From the NCBI GenBank assembly GCA_023667395.1, contig JAMPAC010000014.1:1-62644 (forward strand): a stretch of DNA of 62,644 bases, written 5' to 3'. The DNA is from Blautia sp. Its GTDB lineage: Bacteria; Bacillota; Clostridia; Lachnospirales; Lachnospiraceae. The notes beneath the pieces were generated by a model, which saw only the letters and a program-made list of their open reading frames with translations, made no database searches and was not told the origin of the DNA. The position numbers were made by a program, and so were the translations under genes. Shown piece by piece: positions 9,027 through 17,630 of the stretch. Each line of letters begins with the position of its first letter. The first letter of the stretch is position 1.

Positions 9027-10100
9027 ATGGCGATCTTAAAATGTAAAATGTGCGGCGGCACGCTGGACTACGATCAGGAGCAGGATCTGGCCGTCTGCCC
9101 CTACTGCGGGAATAAGTCCACCGTGTTCGACCACGACAGGAAACTTTTTGAACAGTTTCAGAATCAGTTCGCGGCGCTTTTAAACCAGAGCCCCAAGGCT
9201 GCCCCGGAGGAGGGCTTCTGGGTGGATGCCAGCAGGGAGGAACTGATCAGAGAGGATGGCAGGATCATAGAGATCGCTTATCTGACCAAACGCAGGGCGG
9301 ATCTGTGCACCATGTACGTGGCAAGGCATAATATCATCTATATCTTTGAAAGCGGTCATGCCGACCATGCCGCCCGCTACCGGGAAATGGTCGGGAAACT
9401 CCATTACCCCACGCCGGAGATGGAACGCGAACTGGCAAATTATGTGCCCAGGCTGGTCACGGAATGCCGGCTGGAGGACGGACGGTTCTTCCTGGCCATC
9501 GAGAAAAAGGAGGGAACCTATCCCCTGAAAATGCTGGGCAGACTGACCCACCGCCATGTGGCCTGGGTGATCAGCAGGCTGGAAAACCTCTGCTGCCTGC
9601 TGGATTACAACGATATGGTGCTGAACGCCTTCACGGCAGAAAACCTTTTTGCGGATCCCGCAAACCATCAGCTTTATCTCTACGGCGGCTGGTGGTTTTC
9701 CGGATATACGGGGGCGGAGACCATCGGCGCGTCGGAAAGCGTCATCCCCTATCTGGAGAGGAACCTGAAATCCGCCTCTTTCCACACCCCGGATCAGAAA
9801 AACCGCTATACCCCCAGGACCGATCTGGAAAGCATCCGGCTGGTGGCGGGAAAGCTTTTGGGCTACCCCGACAGGGAGGCATTGCAGGCGGAACAGGCGG
9901 CCGCTTCCAAGGCGCCCGTTCAGGAAATGGCTTTGCCCGAACCTTTCCGCCGGTTTCTGCTCCAGCCGCCGAAGCCGGACGCCAGGGCGGATTTTGCGGA
10001 ATGGGACAGGGTGCTGGAGGAATCCTACGGGGAACGCAGATTTATCCCTCTGTCAGTGACGGAGGAGGAAATATACAGTAAAAGCGGAGAGAAAATATAA
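9027..10100 (+). CDS. zinc-ribbon protein with degenerate kinase-like domain
   Basis: A 357-residue cytoplasmic protein. It opens with a zinc ribbon, cysteines 6, 9, 24 and 27 (CKMC and CPYC). From about residue 70 it resembles a decayed protein-kinase fold: a helical ligand segment (RHVAWVISRLENLCCLLDY), an ENLFADP stretch where the catalytic loop Asn would be, and YGGWW in place of DFG. The catalytic His-Arg-Asp is missing, so it is probably not an active kinase. The kinase resemblance is my reading and is uncertain. It is the first of three same-strand genes with a VWA protein and a PurA homologue, and may be the sensor or scaffold of that cassette. Confidence 0.6.
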   Translation: MAILKCKMCGGTLDYDQEQDLAVCPYCGNKSTVFDHDRKLFEQFQNQFAALLNQSPKAAPEEGFWVDASREELIREDGRIIEIAYLTKRRADLCTMYVARHNIIYIFESGHADHAARYREMVGKLHYPTPEMERELANYVPRLVTECRLEDGRFFLAIEKKEGTYPLKMLGRLTHRHVAWVISRLENLCCLLDYNDMVLNAFTAENLFADPANHQLYLYGGWWFSGYTGAETIGASESVIPYLERNLKSASFHTPDQKNRYTPRTDLESIRLVAGKLLGYPDREALQAEQAAASKAPVQEMALPEPFRRFLLQPPKPDARADFAEWDRVLEESYGERRFIPLSVTEEEIYSKSGEKI

Positions 10101-10212
10101 AAAACAGTCTCGGAGTGGAAGTGCCCGAAAGAAATTCTCAGCTGCGGTTTTTGCAGATGAAATTTCTTTCAGAGCAGGGGCACTGAAACGCAGAGACGGA
10201 ACTGGAATTAGG
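10101..10212 (+). repeat. copy B of dispersed structured leader element
   Basis: Begins AAAAACAGTCTCGG, as do the other copies. GTCTC (10107-10111) pairs with GAGAC (10193-10197). The inner helix GTGCCC (10121-10126) pairs with GGGCAC (10178-10183). Inside is a hairpin with a perfect 10-bp stem, GAAAGAAATT/AATTTCTTTC, plus CTGC/GCAG. It ends directly before AGGAGG of the VWA gene and lies in the same direction. This copy lacks the 3' AATTGCCGC hairpin seen in copy A. Confidence 0.8.
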
Positions 10213-10222
10213 AGGGTAATAT

Positions 10223-11137
10223 ATGGGACACGGAAGTTATCAGAGCAGGGACTGGGACAGATTAAAGTCTGCCCGCAACATCAGCCAACAGTCAACGGTA
10301 CAGGATCTGTACCAGTCCAGATCCATGAAAGCGCACTTGAACCCCTACGGGGTAACTTATCGGGAATCCTGCGACTCCCTGGACAATCCTGCGTCCACCG
10401 CCATTATCGTGGGACTGGACGTGACGGGATCCATGGGATATCTGTCGGAACATATCGCCAAGGGCGCGCTGAACCGCACCATGCTGGAGATCTACGACAA
10501 GAACCCAGTGACAAATCCCCACATCATGTTCCAGGCCATCGGTGATTCCAAAAGCGACGAAGCGCCCCTGCAGACCACTCAGTTTGAGGCGGACATCCGC
10601 ATCGCGGAACAACTCCTGGATGTGTATTTCGAGGGCAGGGGCGGCGGAAACGGCGGGGAATCCTACCTGCTGTCCTGGTACTTTGCCGCCAGGCATACAA
10701 AGATCGACTGCTATGAAAAGCGGCGCGAAAAGGGATTTCTCTTTACCATCGGCGACGAATGCTGCCACAAGACACTGACCTCGGAGGAGATTCTGCGGGT
10801 ATTCGGCGATAAGGACGTGGAAAAGGAATACAGCGCCAGGGAACTGTTTGACGAAGCCTCTGAAAAATACGAAATCTTCCATATTGTCATGAAAGCCGGG
10901 GCATATGGCTATCAGCACAGCGGAAAGGACTGGCATGACCTGATCGGCAGCCGGGCCATCGAACTGGATCCGGATGACCTGGATGTCCTTCCGGAAATCT
11001 TCGTGAGCCTGATGCAGTATACCAAAGGTTTGACCAGGGATCAGATCCTTGCACAGTGGAGCGGGAAAGCCGCAGATGTGGTAAACCGTATCCTGAAAGA
11101 TATGGATGCTGCATCCAGTCTGTTCCTGTCATGGTAG
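10223..11137 (+). CDS. VWA-domain protein
   Basis: A 304-residue cytoplasmic protein. The metal-ion-dependent adhesion site appears as DVTGSM (a DxTxS variant of DxSxS) at about residues 70-75. GGGNGGESYLLS and LFTIGDE supply further metal-site positions. VWA proteins commonly hold partners together in multi-protein or chaperone-like complexes. The start is fixed by AGGAGGGTAATAT before ATG 10223. Its last seven bases overlap the start of the PurA-like gene, so the two are made together. The gene is preceded by structured leader copy B, which separates it from the zinc-ribbon gene. Function within the cassette is unknown. Confidence 0.75.
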   Translation: MGHGSYQSRDWDRLKSARNISQQSTVQDLYQSRSMKAHLNPYGVTYRESCDSLDNPASTAIIVGLDVTGSMGYLSEHIAKGALNRTMLEIYDKNPVTNPHIMFQAIGDSKSDEAPLQTTQFEADIRIAEQLLDVYFEGRGGGNGGESYLLSWYFAARHTKIDCYEKRREKGFLFTIGDECCHKTLTSEEILRVFGDKDVEKEYSARELFDEASEKYEIFHIVMKAGAYGYQHSGKDWHDLIGSRAIELDPDDLDVLPEIFVSLMQYTKGLTRDQILAQWSGKAADVVNRILKDMDAASSLFLSW

Positions 11138-12372
11138 AGGTAAAGGCGGTCATCGGCAAGAATTTCGGCGACGAAGGAAAGGGACAGACCGTGGACTTTC
11201 TCTGTGGCGGAAAAAACGCGCTGGTACTGCGTCACAATGGCGGAGCACAATCGGGACATACCGTGGAGGAGGGGGACTTCCGTTTTGTCTTTCACCAGCT
11301 TGGCAGCGGCAGCTTTCAGGGCTGCCCCACCTATTGGTGCAGGACTTTCCTGCCCGATCTGTTAAAGCTTGGCGAGGAAATGACGGATGCGGAACATGCC
11401 GGTATGGATATCAGGACCGTCTACGCCCACCCGGACTGCGCCTGCGTCACCGTTTACGACGTGCTCCTGAACAGCCTGACAGAACAGCTGCGGGGAAAGG
11501 ACAGGCACGGTTCCTGCGGCATGGGCATCTTTGAGGCCGTCCTGCGCAGCCGGGAGCATCCCTTTGCCCTGCACCTGTGTGATTTTGAAAGCGGGGACAC
11601 ACACCGGATCCTGGAGCGTCTCCGTCATATTCGGGATCATTACGCCATTCCACGCTTGACGGAACTGAAAAACAAATATCCCCGCTCATTCTCCCTGCCC
11701 GGAAACGTGAAATGGGCGGAACTGATCGGGGACGATAATGTGTTGTATAATTCTGCGGAGATCATGTGCGAAAATTACGGGAAATATGTGACCCTGGCGG
11801 ACTGGCCCCACATGGCGGCGCAGTATGATACGCTGATATTTGAAAACGGCCAGGGGCTGATGCTGGACTGGGATAACGAGGAATACGCGCCCCACCTGAC
11901 CGCGTCCCACACCGGGTTGAAGAACGTGGCGGAACTGCTGAATGAACTGGAGGCCGGGCAGGAACACGTTCCTTATACCCTGGAGATCGTTTATGTCAGC
12001 CGCACCTATGTCACCAGACACGGCGCGGGCAGGCTGGATCACGAATGTGCCGGGGAGGCCATTCATCCCGCGATCACAGACCGGACAAACGTATATAACC
12101 CCTGGCAGGATAGCCTGCGCTATGGCAGGCATCCCGCAGGGGAAGATTTCTTTCTCTATATCCGAAAAGACCTGGAATGGCTGAAACTGCTGCCACACCA
12201 GGCTTTTTCCGTGGCGTTGTACCTGACGCACCTTGACGAGACCCGGGGAAAAGTGCTTTTTTCAGACGGGGACATAGACTTTGAAGAATTCCGCCGCTAT
12301 TGCATGGAGGAATCCCATTGTATATCAACGGTTTTGCCCAGACCCTACACCGGTTCTTACGATGCCTTCTGA
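11131..12372 (+). CDS. divergent adenylosuccinate synthetase (PurA) homologue
   Basis: A 413-residue protein, close to PurA length (about 430). The P-loop-like FGDEGKGQ keeps the catalytic Asp (residue 14), and SGHT keeps the catalytic His (43), matching Asp13 and His41 of the E. coli enzyme. ENGQGLMLDWD matches the EGAQGTLLDID region, SRTYVTRHGAGRL matches STRVGAGPFP, and LTHLD matches the GTP-binding LTKLD with Lys changed to His. The Arg-rich loop that binds IMP and aspartate (TTGRRRRTGW) is absent; DRTNVYNPWQD stands there. I infer a retained phosphoryl-transfer/ligase chemistry with a changed substrate. There is no separate ribosome site; ATG 11131 is reached by coupling to the VWA stop. 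It is unlikely to be the housekeeping purA. Confidence 0.8.
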   Translation: MVEVKAVIGKNFGDEGKGQTVDFLCGGKNALVLRHNGGAQSGHTVEEGDFRFVFHQLGSGSFQGCPTYWCRTFLPDLLKLGEEMTDAEHAGMDIRTVYAHPDCACVTVYDVLLNSLTEQLRGKDRHGSCGMGIFEAVLRSREHPFALHLCDFESGDTHRILERLRHIRDHYAIPRLTELKNKYPRSFSLPGNVKWAELIGDDNVLYNSAEIMCENYGKYVTLADWPHMAAQYDTLIFENGQGLMLDWDNEEYAPHLTASHTGLKNVAELLNELEAGQEHVPYTLEIVYVSRTYVTRHGAGRLDHECAGEAIHPAITDRTNVYNPWQDSLRYGRHPAGEDFFLYIRKDLEWLKLLPHQAFSVALYLTHLDETRGKVLFSDGDIDFEEFRRYCMEESHCISTVLPRPYTGSYDAF

Positions 12373-12391
12373 GTTCCTCCCGCATGATAAG

Positions 12392-14254
12392 TTACCGTTT
12401 TTTCAGGTAATAAAACCCATAGGCCGGAATAGGAACGCTGACCGGATTCATTTCCTCTCCTGAAACCATTTCCACATAATCGCCGTCCGTTTCCTCAATC
12501 CAGGCGGTTTTGTCCTGCTCGCTGAAATTAAACAGACCGATCAGTTTCTCCCCGTCAAAATACCTGCCAATGCACAGCACAGACTGATCATGGGTCTCAA
12601 TGGTCCAGGCATCCGCGTTTGACATAAAGACTTTTTCCGCTTTCCTGATCTGCTCCAGCCGGTTCAGTCCCTGGAAAATCTTTCCCTCCACCGTGTCCGC
12701 ATCCAGGATATTTCCCGCCAGTTCCCAATTCATGGGACCCCTGTGGATATAGCGGGAATCCGCCGCCTTATTGGGATCCTCTTTATAAGTGTAGTCATTG
12801 ACCTGTCCGATCTCGTCGCCGCTGTACAGTACCGGGATCCCGGACTGCATGAACATATAGGCGTGCAGCATCAGCACCAGCCTGACAGCCCTGTCCATGG
12901 CTTCAGGATCCTGCTCGAACCCGGCTTTCTCCACGCCGCACATGGAAGCCGTGGTACCGCAGAATCTGGCGTCCCCGGTGACGGGATCCGCATTGTAAAG
13001 TTCGCCCCGGCTGTTGCTGCCCCCGGCATATCCCTGGAAAAAATCATTCAGGTACTGCTTATGGCTCCTCTCTTCCATGCCGTCCTGCATCAATACGCCA
13101 TAGTCAAGCCCCCAGCCGATATCGTCATGGCAGCGCAGATAATTCAGGAATACATACTCCTTGGGCAGGGAATTCACAATGTCAAGCTGCCTCTTTAAAA
13201 GCCTTACATCCCGGGTCGCCACCGTATGCCAGGTGGCAGCCATGGTGGTCACATTATAGAGCATATGGCATTCCGGCTTTTCCACCGTCCCAAAATAGGG
13301 AACCACTTTCTCCGGCTCCATCACCACCTCCCCCAACAGCAGGACGCCCGGACAGACAATCTCGCTGATCATGCGCATCATGCGCACGATGGTGTGCACC
13401 TGGGGCAGGTTGCGGCAGGAAGTGTTCAGTTCCTTCCAGATATAGGGCACCGCGTCGATGCGGATAATATCGATTCCCCTGTTTGCCAGATAGAGAAAAT
13501 TGTACATCATCTCGTTAAACACCCTGGGATTTTGGTAGTTCAGATCCCACTGATAGGGATAAAAGCTGGTCATCACATAGTGCCCCGCATCCTCCAGCCA
13601 TGTGAAATTGCCGGGAGCAGTGGTGGGGAACACCTGGGGAACCGTCCTCTCATACATGGCCGGTTCGTCATAAGTACGATAGAAAAAATACCGGCTCATG
13701 TACTCGCCATCCCCCTGGCGGGCTTTCCTGGCCCACTCGTGATCCTCCGAGGTATGATTCATGACAAAATCCATGCAGACATTGATACCCCTTTTGTGGC
13801 AGGACGCTGTCAGACTCTCCAGATCCTCCATGGAGCCCAGCTTTTCCTGTACCTTACGGAAATCCGACACGGCGTAGCCTCCGTCGGAACGTCCCTCCGT
13901 TGTATCCAGGAAAGGCATCAGATGCACATAATTGACATTACACTGTTCAATATAATCCAGCCTGGATTCCACGCCTTTCATATTGCCTGCGAAATTGTCA
14001 ATGTAGAACATCATTCCCAGCATGTCGTTTTTCTGATACCAGTTCCGGTTCCGCTCCCGTTCCCGGTCGCGGGCTTTCAGTTCCCGGTTCCGCTCACAAT
14101 AGAACCGGTGCAGGCGGTCGCACAATTCCGCAAACATGGAATCATTTTCATATAGTTCCATGTAGAGCCAGCGCAGTTCGTCATGATGCCTGGCTAACCT
14201 GTCCCGGAAAATACTCTCTTCCTCCGCCTGATTTTCTTTCTTTTCCCTGCCCAT
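12392..14254 (-). CDS. amylosucrase-like GH13 enzyme
   Basis: A 620-residue cytoplasmic enzyme, the length of amylosucrases. Like the Neisseria enzyme it has a helical N-terminal domain (about 1-75) and a catalytic barrel with DNFAGNMKG, YVHLMPFLD, GKSDGGYAVS-like GRSDGGYAVS, and DFVMNHTSEDHEWA. Catalytic residues read as nucleophile Asp267 (IIRIDAV), acid/base Glu309 (LLGEVVM) and Asp377 (RCHDDIGW). Amylosucrase builds alpha-1,4-glucan from sucrose, releasing fructose; a sucrose hydrolase or phosphorylase role cannot be excluded by eye. It is convergent with the PurA-like gene, 19 bases apart, with no obvious terminator of its own. Confidence 0.85.
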   Translation of the reverse strand: MGREKKENQAEEESIFRDRLARHHDELRWLYMELYENDSMFAELCDRLHRFYCERNRELKARDRERERNRNWYQKNDMLGMMFYIDNFAGNMKGVESRLDYIEQCNVNYVHLMPFLDTTEGRSDGGYAVSDFRKVQEKLGSMEDLESLTASCHKRGINVCMDFVMNHTSEDHEWARKARQGDGEYMSRYFFYRTYDEPAMYERTVPQVFPTTAPGNFTWLEDAGHYVMTSFYPYQWDLNYQNPRVFNEMMYNFLYLANRGIDIIRIDAVPYIWKELNTSCRNLPQVHTIVRMMRMISEIVCPGVLLLGEVVMEPEKVVPYFGTVEKPECHMLYNVTTMAATWHTVATRDVRLLKRQLDIVNSLPKEYVFLNYLRCHDDIGWGLDYGVLMQDGMEERSHKQYLNDFFQGYAGGSNSRGELYNADPVTGDARFCGTTASMCGVEKAGFEQDPEAMDRAVRLVLMLHAYMFMQSGIPVLYSGDEIGQVNDYTYKEDPNKAADSRYIHRGPMNWELAGNILDADTVEGKIFQGLNRLEQIRKAEKVFMSNADAWTIETHDQSVLCIGRYFDGEKLIGLFNFSEQDKTAWIEETDGDYVEMVSGEEMNPVSVPIPAYGFYYLKKR

Positions 14255-14287
14255 TATTGATTATCCCCCTTTTCGCTTCCGGTTCCG

Positions 14288-14512
14288 TCAGCATAAAAAT
14301 GGAGCGATTTTTTCCTTAATACCCAGATCATCTGAATGATACCTCAGGCGAAGCGGACCTGACAAATCCAATGCCAGCACCCCAAGGATCGATTTTGCAT
14401 CGACCACCCTGTGTCCTGAACCCAGGTCAAGGTTAGCATCCAGTTTTTCCACGATGCTGATAAATTGTTTGATCTGTTCCATACTGTGAAATCTTACATT
14501 AACCTGCTGCAT
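14288..14512 (-). CDS. HPr-like protein lacking the phospho-histidine
   Basis: A 74-residue HPr fold. The segment VVDAKSILGVLALDLSG matches the Ser46 region of HPr (target of HPr kinase), so the regulatory serine is present. The active-site loop where HPr has GIHARPA reads FHSMEQI here, and no histidine lies at position 15. It therefore cannot carry phosphate for sugar uptake and may act like Crh, as a regulatory partner only. The start at 14512 is set by AGGAGGAGG just upstream. It lies between amylosucrase and hemerythrin genes on the same strand; a link to sucrose use is possible but unproven. Confidence 0.75.
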   Translation of the reverse strand: MQQVNVRFHSMEQIKQFISIVEKLDANLDLGSGHRVVDAKSILGVLALDLSGPLRLRYHSDDLGIKEKIAPFLC

Positions 14513-14672
14513 ACTGTTCCTCCTCCTGTTTCCGAAAACGCGGTTCCGGGAATGCCGCTCCCGTCCCGCATTTTCTGATATGTTCTGGATTTCATTCGCG
14601 ATTCTATGATACCCATAACGGCGGATGCTGTAAATTGGCATTTTTTATAAATTTTGGAATTTTAAGCTGGAA

Positions 14673-14700
14673 TTTTTGGTGAAACCAGTCCCACCAAAAA
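14673..14700. terminator. bidirectional hairpin TTTTTGGTG/CACCAAAAA
   Basis: A nine-bp perfect stem with a 10-base loop and A and T runs built into the arms, so it can act in either direction. It sits between the hemerythrin and HPr-like genes. Confidence 0.6.
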
Positions 14701-14711
14701 AGCTTGTGATA

Positions 14712-14751
14712 AAACAAAAACTCCTCCTTTTAAATGCCGCAGGGAGAAGTT
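14712..14751 (-). terminator. terminator after the hemerythrin gene
   Basis: On the minus strand AACTTCTCC pairs with GGAGGAGTT (one T-G wobble), and TTTTGTTTT follows. It lies 36 bases after the hemerythrin stop. Confidence 0.75.
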
Positions 14752-14786
14752 TTCTTTGATACAATATACAGTTTTCCAGCCCTGGT

Positions 14787-15605
14787 CTAATGGGGTATCT
14801 TCTTGTCCGTATACAAGATATGGTTGATCAGCCACCCCAGCAGGAATTCCAACAGTTCCTGCAGATATTCTTCCGGATTATCCTCCACTTCGTTTAAATT
14901 GATGTTCTCCAGTTTGTCGATAAAGGCCTCATGAGCGCGCTTCTGGGCGTTTAAGCCCTCATAACGGATGCTTTCCATATACGCTTCCTCGTCGCTGAAG
15001 TGCTCCTTGGTATAATTCTTTAACTCCTCCAGGATCTCCGTGATCCTGTCGTAGCCGGAGGAGGCGTCAAAGGACTTGATCAGCCGGTTTGCCCTGTCCA
15101 CAATTTGAAACAGCTTTTCATGCTCTTTATCGATCAACTCTATCCCTGTCAGATATTCCTCCGTGAACTCGCAGGGATTTTCCCTGATCATCCACTCCTC
15201 CAGGGGCGGCAGCTTGCCGATCATGATATCGCTGCTCAGGATATGGCGGTAAAGCCATTTTGCCAGGAAAGCCACAAGTTCCGCAAGGAGTCGCTGCTGA
15301 TCCTCCACGCTGTCTATATTGGCAAAATCAAAATCCAGTATCTTGTCACGGAAAAAGGCATGCTGGGTGCGCTGGAGGATCAGTTCCGGATCCCGAATCT
15401 GCATCATGTATGCCTCTTCATGGGCAAAATGTTCTTCCGCGTAGCGATCCAGTTCCGTCAGTATCTCCTTGATCTGCTGGTAATAGTCGCTGTGATAATC
15501 CGTAACCGCCAGCTGATAGGCCTTATTCAGCAGTTCAAACAGGAAACGGTGCTCGCTGTCAATCTGCTCTATTCCTGTCAGGCAGTCATCCGTAAATTCA
15601 AACAT
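14787..15605 (-). CDS. tandem bacteriohemerythrin
   Basis: 272 residues holding two complete hemerythrin four-helix domains. Domain 1 (about 1-130) shows iron ligands His19, His59, Glu63, His82, His121 and Asp126. Domain 2 (about 145-272) shows His162, His202, Glu206, His225, His262 and Asp267. Each carries HFxxEEAYM and a terminal HIL-(x)n-D. Such proteins bind oxygen or nitric oxide at a di-iron site and help anaerobes handle oxygen. Single-domain forms are about 135 residues, so this is a duplication or fusion. The ATG at 15605 follows AGGAGGAAC. No membrane or signalling domain is attached. Confidence 0.92.
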   Translation of the reverse strand: MFEFTDDCLTGIEQIDSEHRFLFELLNKAYQLAVTDYHSDYYQQIKEILTELDRYAEEHFAHEEAYMMQIRDPELILQRTQHAFFRDKILDFDFANIDSVEDQQRLLAELVAFLAKWLYRHILSSDIMIGKLPPLEEWMIRENPCEFTEEYLTGIELIDKEHEKLFQIVDRANRLIKSFDASSGYDRITEILEELKNYTKEHFSDEEAYMESIRYEGLNAQKRAHEAFIDKLENINLNEVEDNPEEYLQELLEFLLGWLINHILYTDKKIPH

Positions 15606-15655
15606 GATGTTCCTCCTCCTGAAATCTTCTCATATGCCCACAGAGAAACCTGCTC

Positions 15656-15982
15656 TTAATGACCGTCCGCGCTGGCTGCAGCATTTTCCGATGCCGCTTC
15701 ATCCACATTGGATTTCATGTTCTTATGCGGCGATTTTCCTACAATTTCAATTCCCTGGCTTACGGCCACCGTAACCTCAATATCCCTCTGCATCTGATTG
15801 GACTCGAACCGATACATTACTTTCCCCTGCATCGACTGTACATACTGCGCCGGAAGACGGTTCAAAGCGTAGGTCGCTATATCCATCCGGCATTGCTCGC
15901 ATTTACAGTAGTCTGTGCCCGCCCACAGCTGGTCGATCTTCCGTAATACGGTTTCTTCCATTAAGTTGATCAGTCCCGTCAT
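15656..15982 (-). CDS. comFB: ComFB family protein
   Basis: 108 residues. The N-terminal part (INLMEETVLRKIDQL, then CKCEQCRMDIATYALNRLPAQYV) matches the ComFB family, with paired cysteines that may bind metal. In Bacillus ComFB lies in the late competence operon but is not required for DNA uptake; in other bacteria ComFB-like proteins are nucleotide-messenger receptors. The C-terminal 25 residues are Ser/Ala/Asn-rich and probably disordered. An in-frame GTG at 15997 could add five residues. No other competence gene is nearby; the neighbours are hemerythrin and TrpB2. Confidence 0.8.
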   Translation of the reverse strand: MTGLINLMEETVLRKIDQLWAGTDYCKCEQCRMDIATYALNRLPAQYVQSMQGKVMYRFESNQMQRDIEVTVAVSQGIEIVGKSPHKNMKSNVDEAASENAAASADGH

Positions 15983-16027
15983 TCCCCTATACCCCACTCA
16001 AAAAACTCTGGTCAAAGTAAATTTATC

Positions 16028-16059
16028 GTAACAGTCCAGCGCCCTGTCTGAACTGTTAC
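16028..16059. other. hairpin GTAACAGT/ACTGTTAC before comFB
   Basis: A perfect eight-bp inverted repeat with a 16-base loop, between the comFB start and the trpB stop. No T-run follows on either strand, so it is more likely an operator or RNA stem than a terminator. Confidence 0.4.
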
Positions 16060-16123
16060 AATTTATCAATAACAGTATAAACCCTTTTTTCCACAGATAC
16101 AAGATAATATTGTCACAGATCCG

Positions 16124-17497
16124 TTACACGTTTACTTTCGGCAGTTTGGAGATCGCTTCCGCCAGTTCTTCGTCCGTGGGAATATGATCGCTCATTTCTC
16201 CGTCATTGTATTTCTGGTATGCCACCATATCAAAATAACCTGTGCCTGTGAGGCCGAATATGATGTTCTTCTCTTCCCCGGTCTCCTTGCACTTCATAGC
16301 CTCATCGATGGCAACCTTGATAGCATGGCTGCTTTCCGGCGCAGGGAGAATGCCCTCCACCCTGGCAAAGGTTTCCGCCGCCTTGAACACCGCCGTCTGC
16401 TCCACGCTCCTGGCCTCGATCAGTCCCTGATCGTACAATTCGGAGACTGTGGAACTCATGCCGTGGTAACGCAGGCCGCCCGCATGGTTGGCGGAGGGTA
16501 TGAATCCGCTTCCCAAGGTGTACATCTTGGCAAGGGGGCATACCTTTCCGGTATCACAGAAATCATATGCATAAACTCCCCTTGTCAGGCTGGGGCAGGA
16601 TGCGGGCTCCACCGCAATGATCCTGTACTCTGCCTCTCCTCTCAGGATCTCGCCTGCAAAAGGCGCAATCAGCCCGCCCAGGTTGGAACCGCCCCCGGCG
16701 CAGCCGATGATGGTGTCCGCCTTGATGCCGTATTTGTCCAGGGCCGCTTTCGTCTCCAGGCCGATAATGGACTGATGCAGCAGTACCTGCGCAAGCACCG
16801 AGCCCAGCACATAGCGATAGCCCTCCTGGCTGGTGGCCGCTTCCACCGCTTCTGAAATGGCGCAGCCAAGGCTTCCTGTGGTTCCCGGGAATTCCTCGTT
16901 GATCTTGCGCCCCACGTTCGTATTCATGGAGGGGGAGGGTGTCACCTGCGCCCCATAAGTGCGCATCACTTCCCGGCGGAACGGCTTCTGCTCATAGGAG
17001 CATTTTACCATATAAACCTGGCAGTCCAGGTCGAAATAGGAACATGCCATGGAAAGCGCCGTTCCCCACTGTCCCGCGCCGGTCTCCGTGGTCACGCCTT
17101 TCAGTCCCTGCTTTTTCGCGTAATAGGCCTGGGCAATGGCGGAATTCAGCTTATGGCTTCCGGAGGTATTGTTTCCCTCAAATTTGTAGTAGATGTGGGC
17201 AGGGGTCTGCAGCTTTTCCTCCAGACAGTACGCCCGTACCAGGGGAGACGGACGGTACATTTTGTAAAAATCCTGTATTTCCTGGGGGATATCAAAGTAA
17301 GGCGTGGTATCGTCCAGTTCCTGCTTTGCCAGTTCATTACAGAAAATGCCCGAAAGCTCCTCCTCGGTAACGGGCTGCAAAGTTCCCGGGTTCAGGATCG
17401 GCGCCGGTTTCCTCTCCATATCCGCCCGCACGTTGTACCACTGCTTCGGCATCTCCTGCTCTTCCAGATAAATTTTATAGGGTATTTTTTTGTCCAT
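16124..17497 (-). CDS. trpB: tryptophan synthase beta-like protein (TrpB2 type)
   Basis: A 457-residue PLP enzyme. GSHKLN holds the PLP lysine (116), ETGAGQWG holds the catalytic Glu138, and GCAGGGSNLGG binds the phosphate. The extra N-terminal about 75 residues and overall length are those of the TrpB2 branch, which often works without TrpA. It condenses indole with serine to tryptophan, or may salvage external indole, common in the gut. No trpA or other trp gene lies beside it. The start at 17497 is followed by a normal family N-terminus; the ribosome site (GTGAGAAAAGA) is moderate. Confidence 0.9.
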   Translation of the reverse strand: MDKKIPYKIYLEEQEMPKQWYNVRADMERKPAPILNPGTLQPVTEEELSGIFCNELAKQELDDTTPYFDIPQEIQDFYKMYRPSPLVRAYCLEEKLQTPAHIYYKFEGNNTSGSHKLNSAIAQAYYAKKQGLKGVTTETGAGQWGTALSMACSYFDLDCQVYMVKCSYEQKPFRREVMRTYGAQVTPSPSMNTNVGRKINEEFPGTTGSLGCAISEAVEAATSQEGYRYVLGSVLAQVLLHQSIIGLETKAALDKYGIKADTIIGCAGGGSNLGGLIAPFAGEILRGEAEYRIIAVEPASCPSLTRGVYAYDFCDTGKVCPLAKMYTLGSGFIPSANHAGGLRYHGMSSTVSELYDQGLIEARSVEQTAVFKAAETFARVEGILPAPESSHAIKVAIDEAMKCKETGEEKNIIFGLTGTGYFDMVAYQKYNDGEMSDHIPTDEELAEAISKLPKVNV

Positions 17498-17630
17498 GTT
17501 CTTTTCTCACTTTCTATGCTTGATAGGTTGCAATCATTTTATTTATATCATGTTTTACAGAACTAATCAATGAAATATTTAAAACCCCGGATGATCAGGA
17601 GGGCACGCGGATCCCTCTCCCTGCTGCAGG

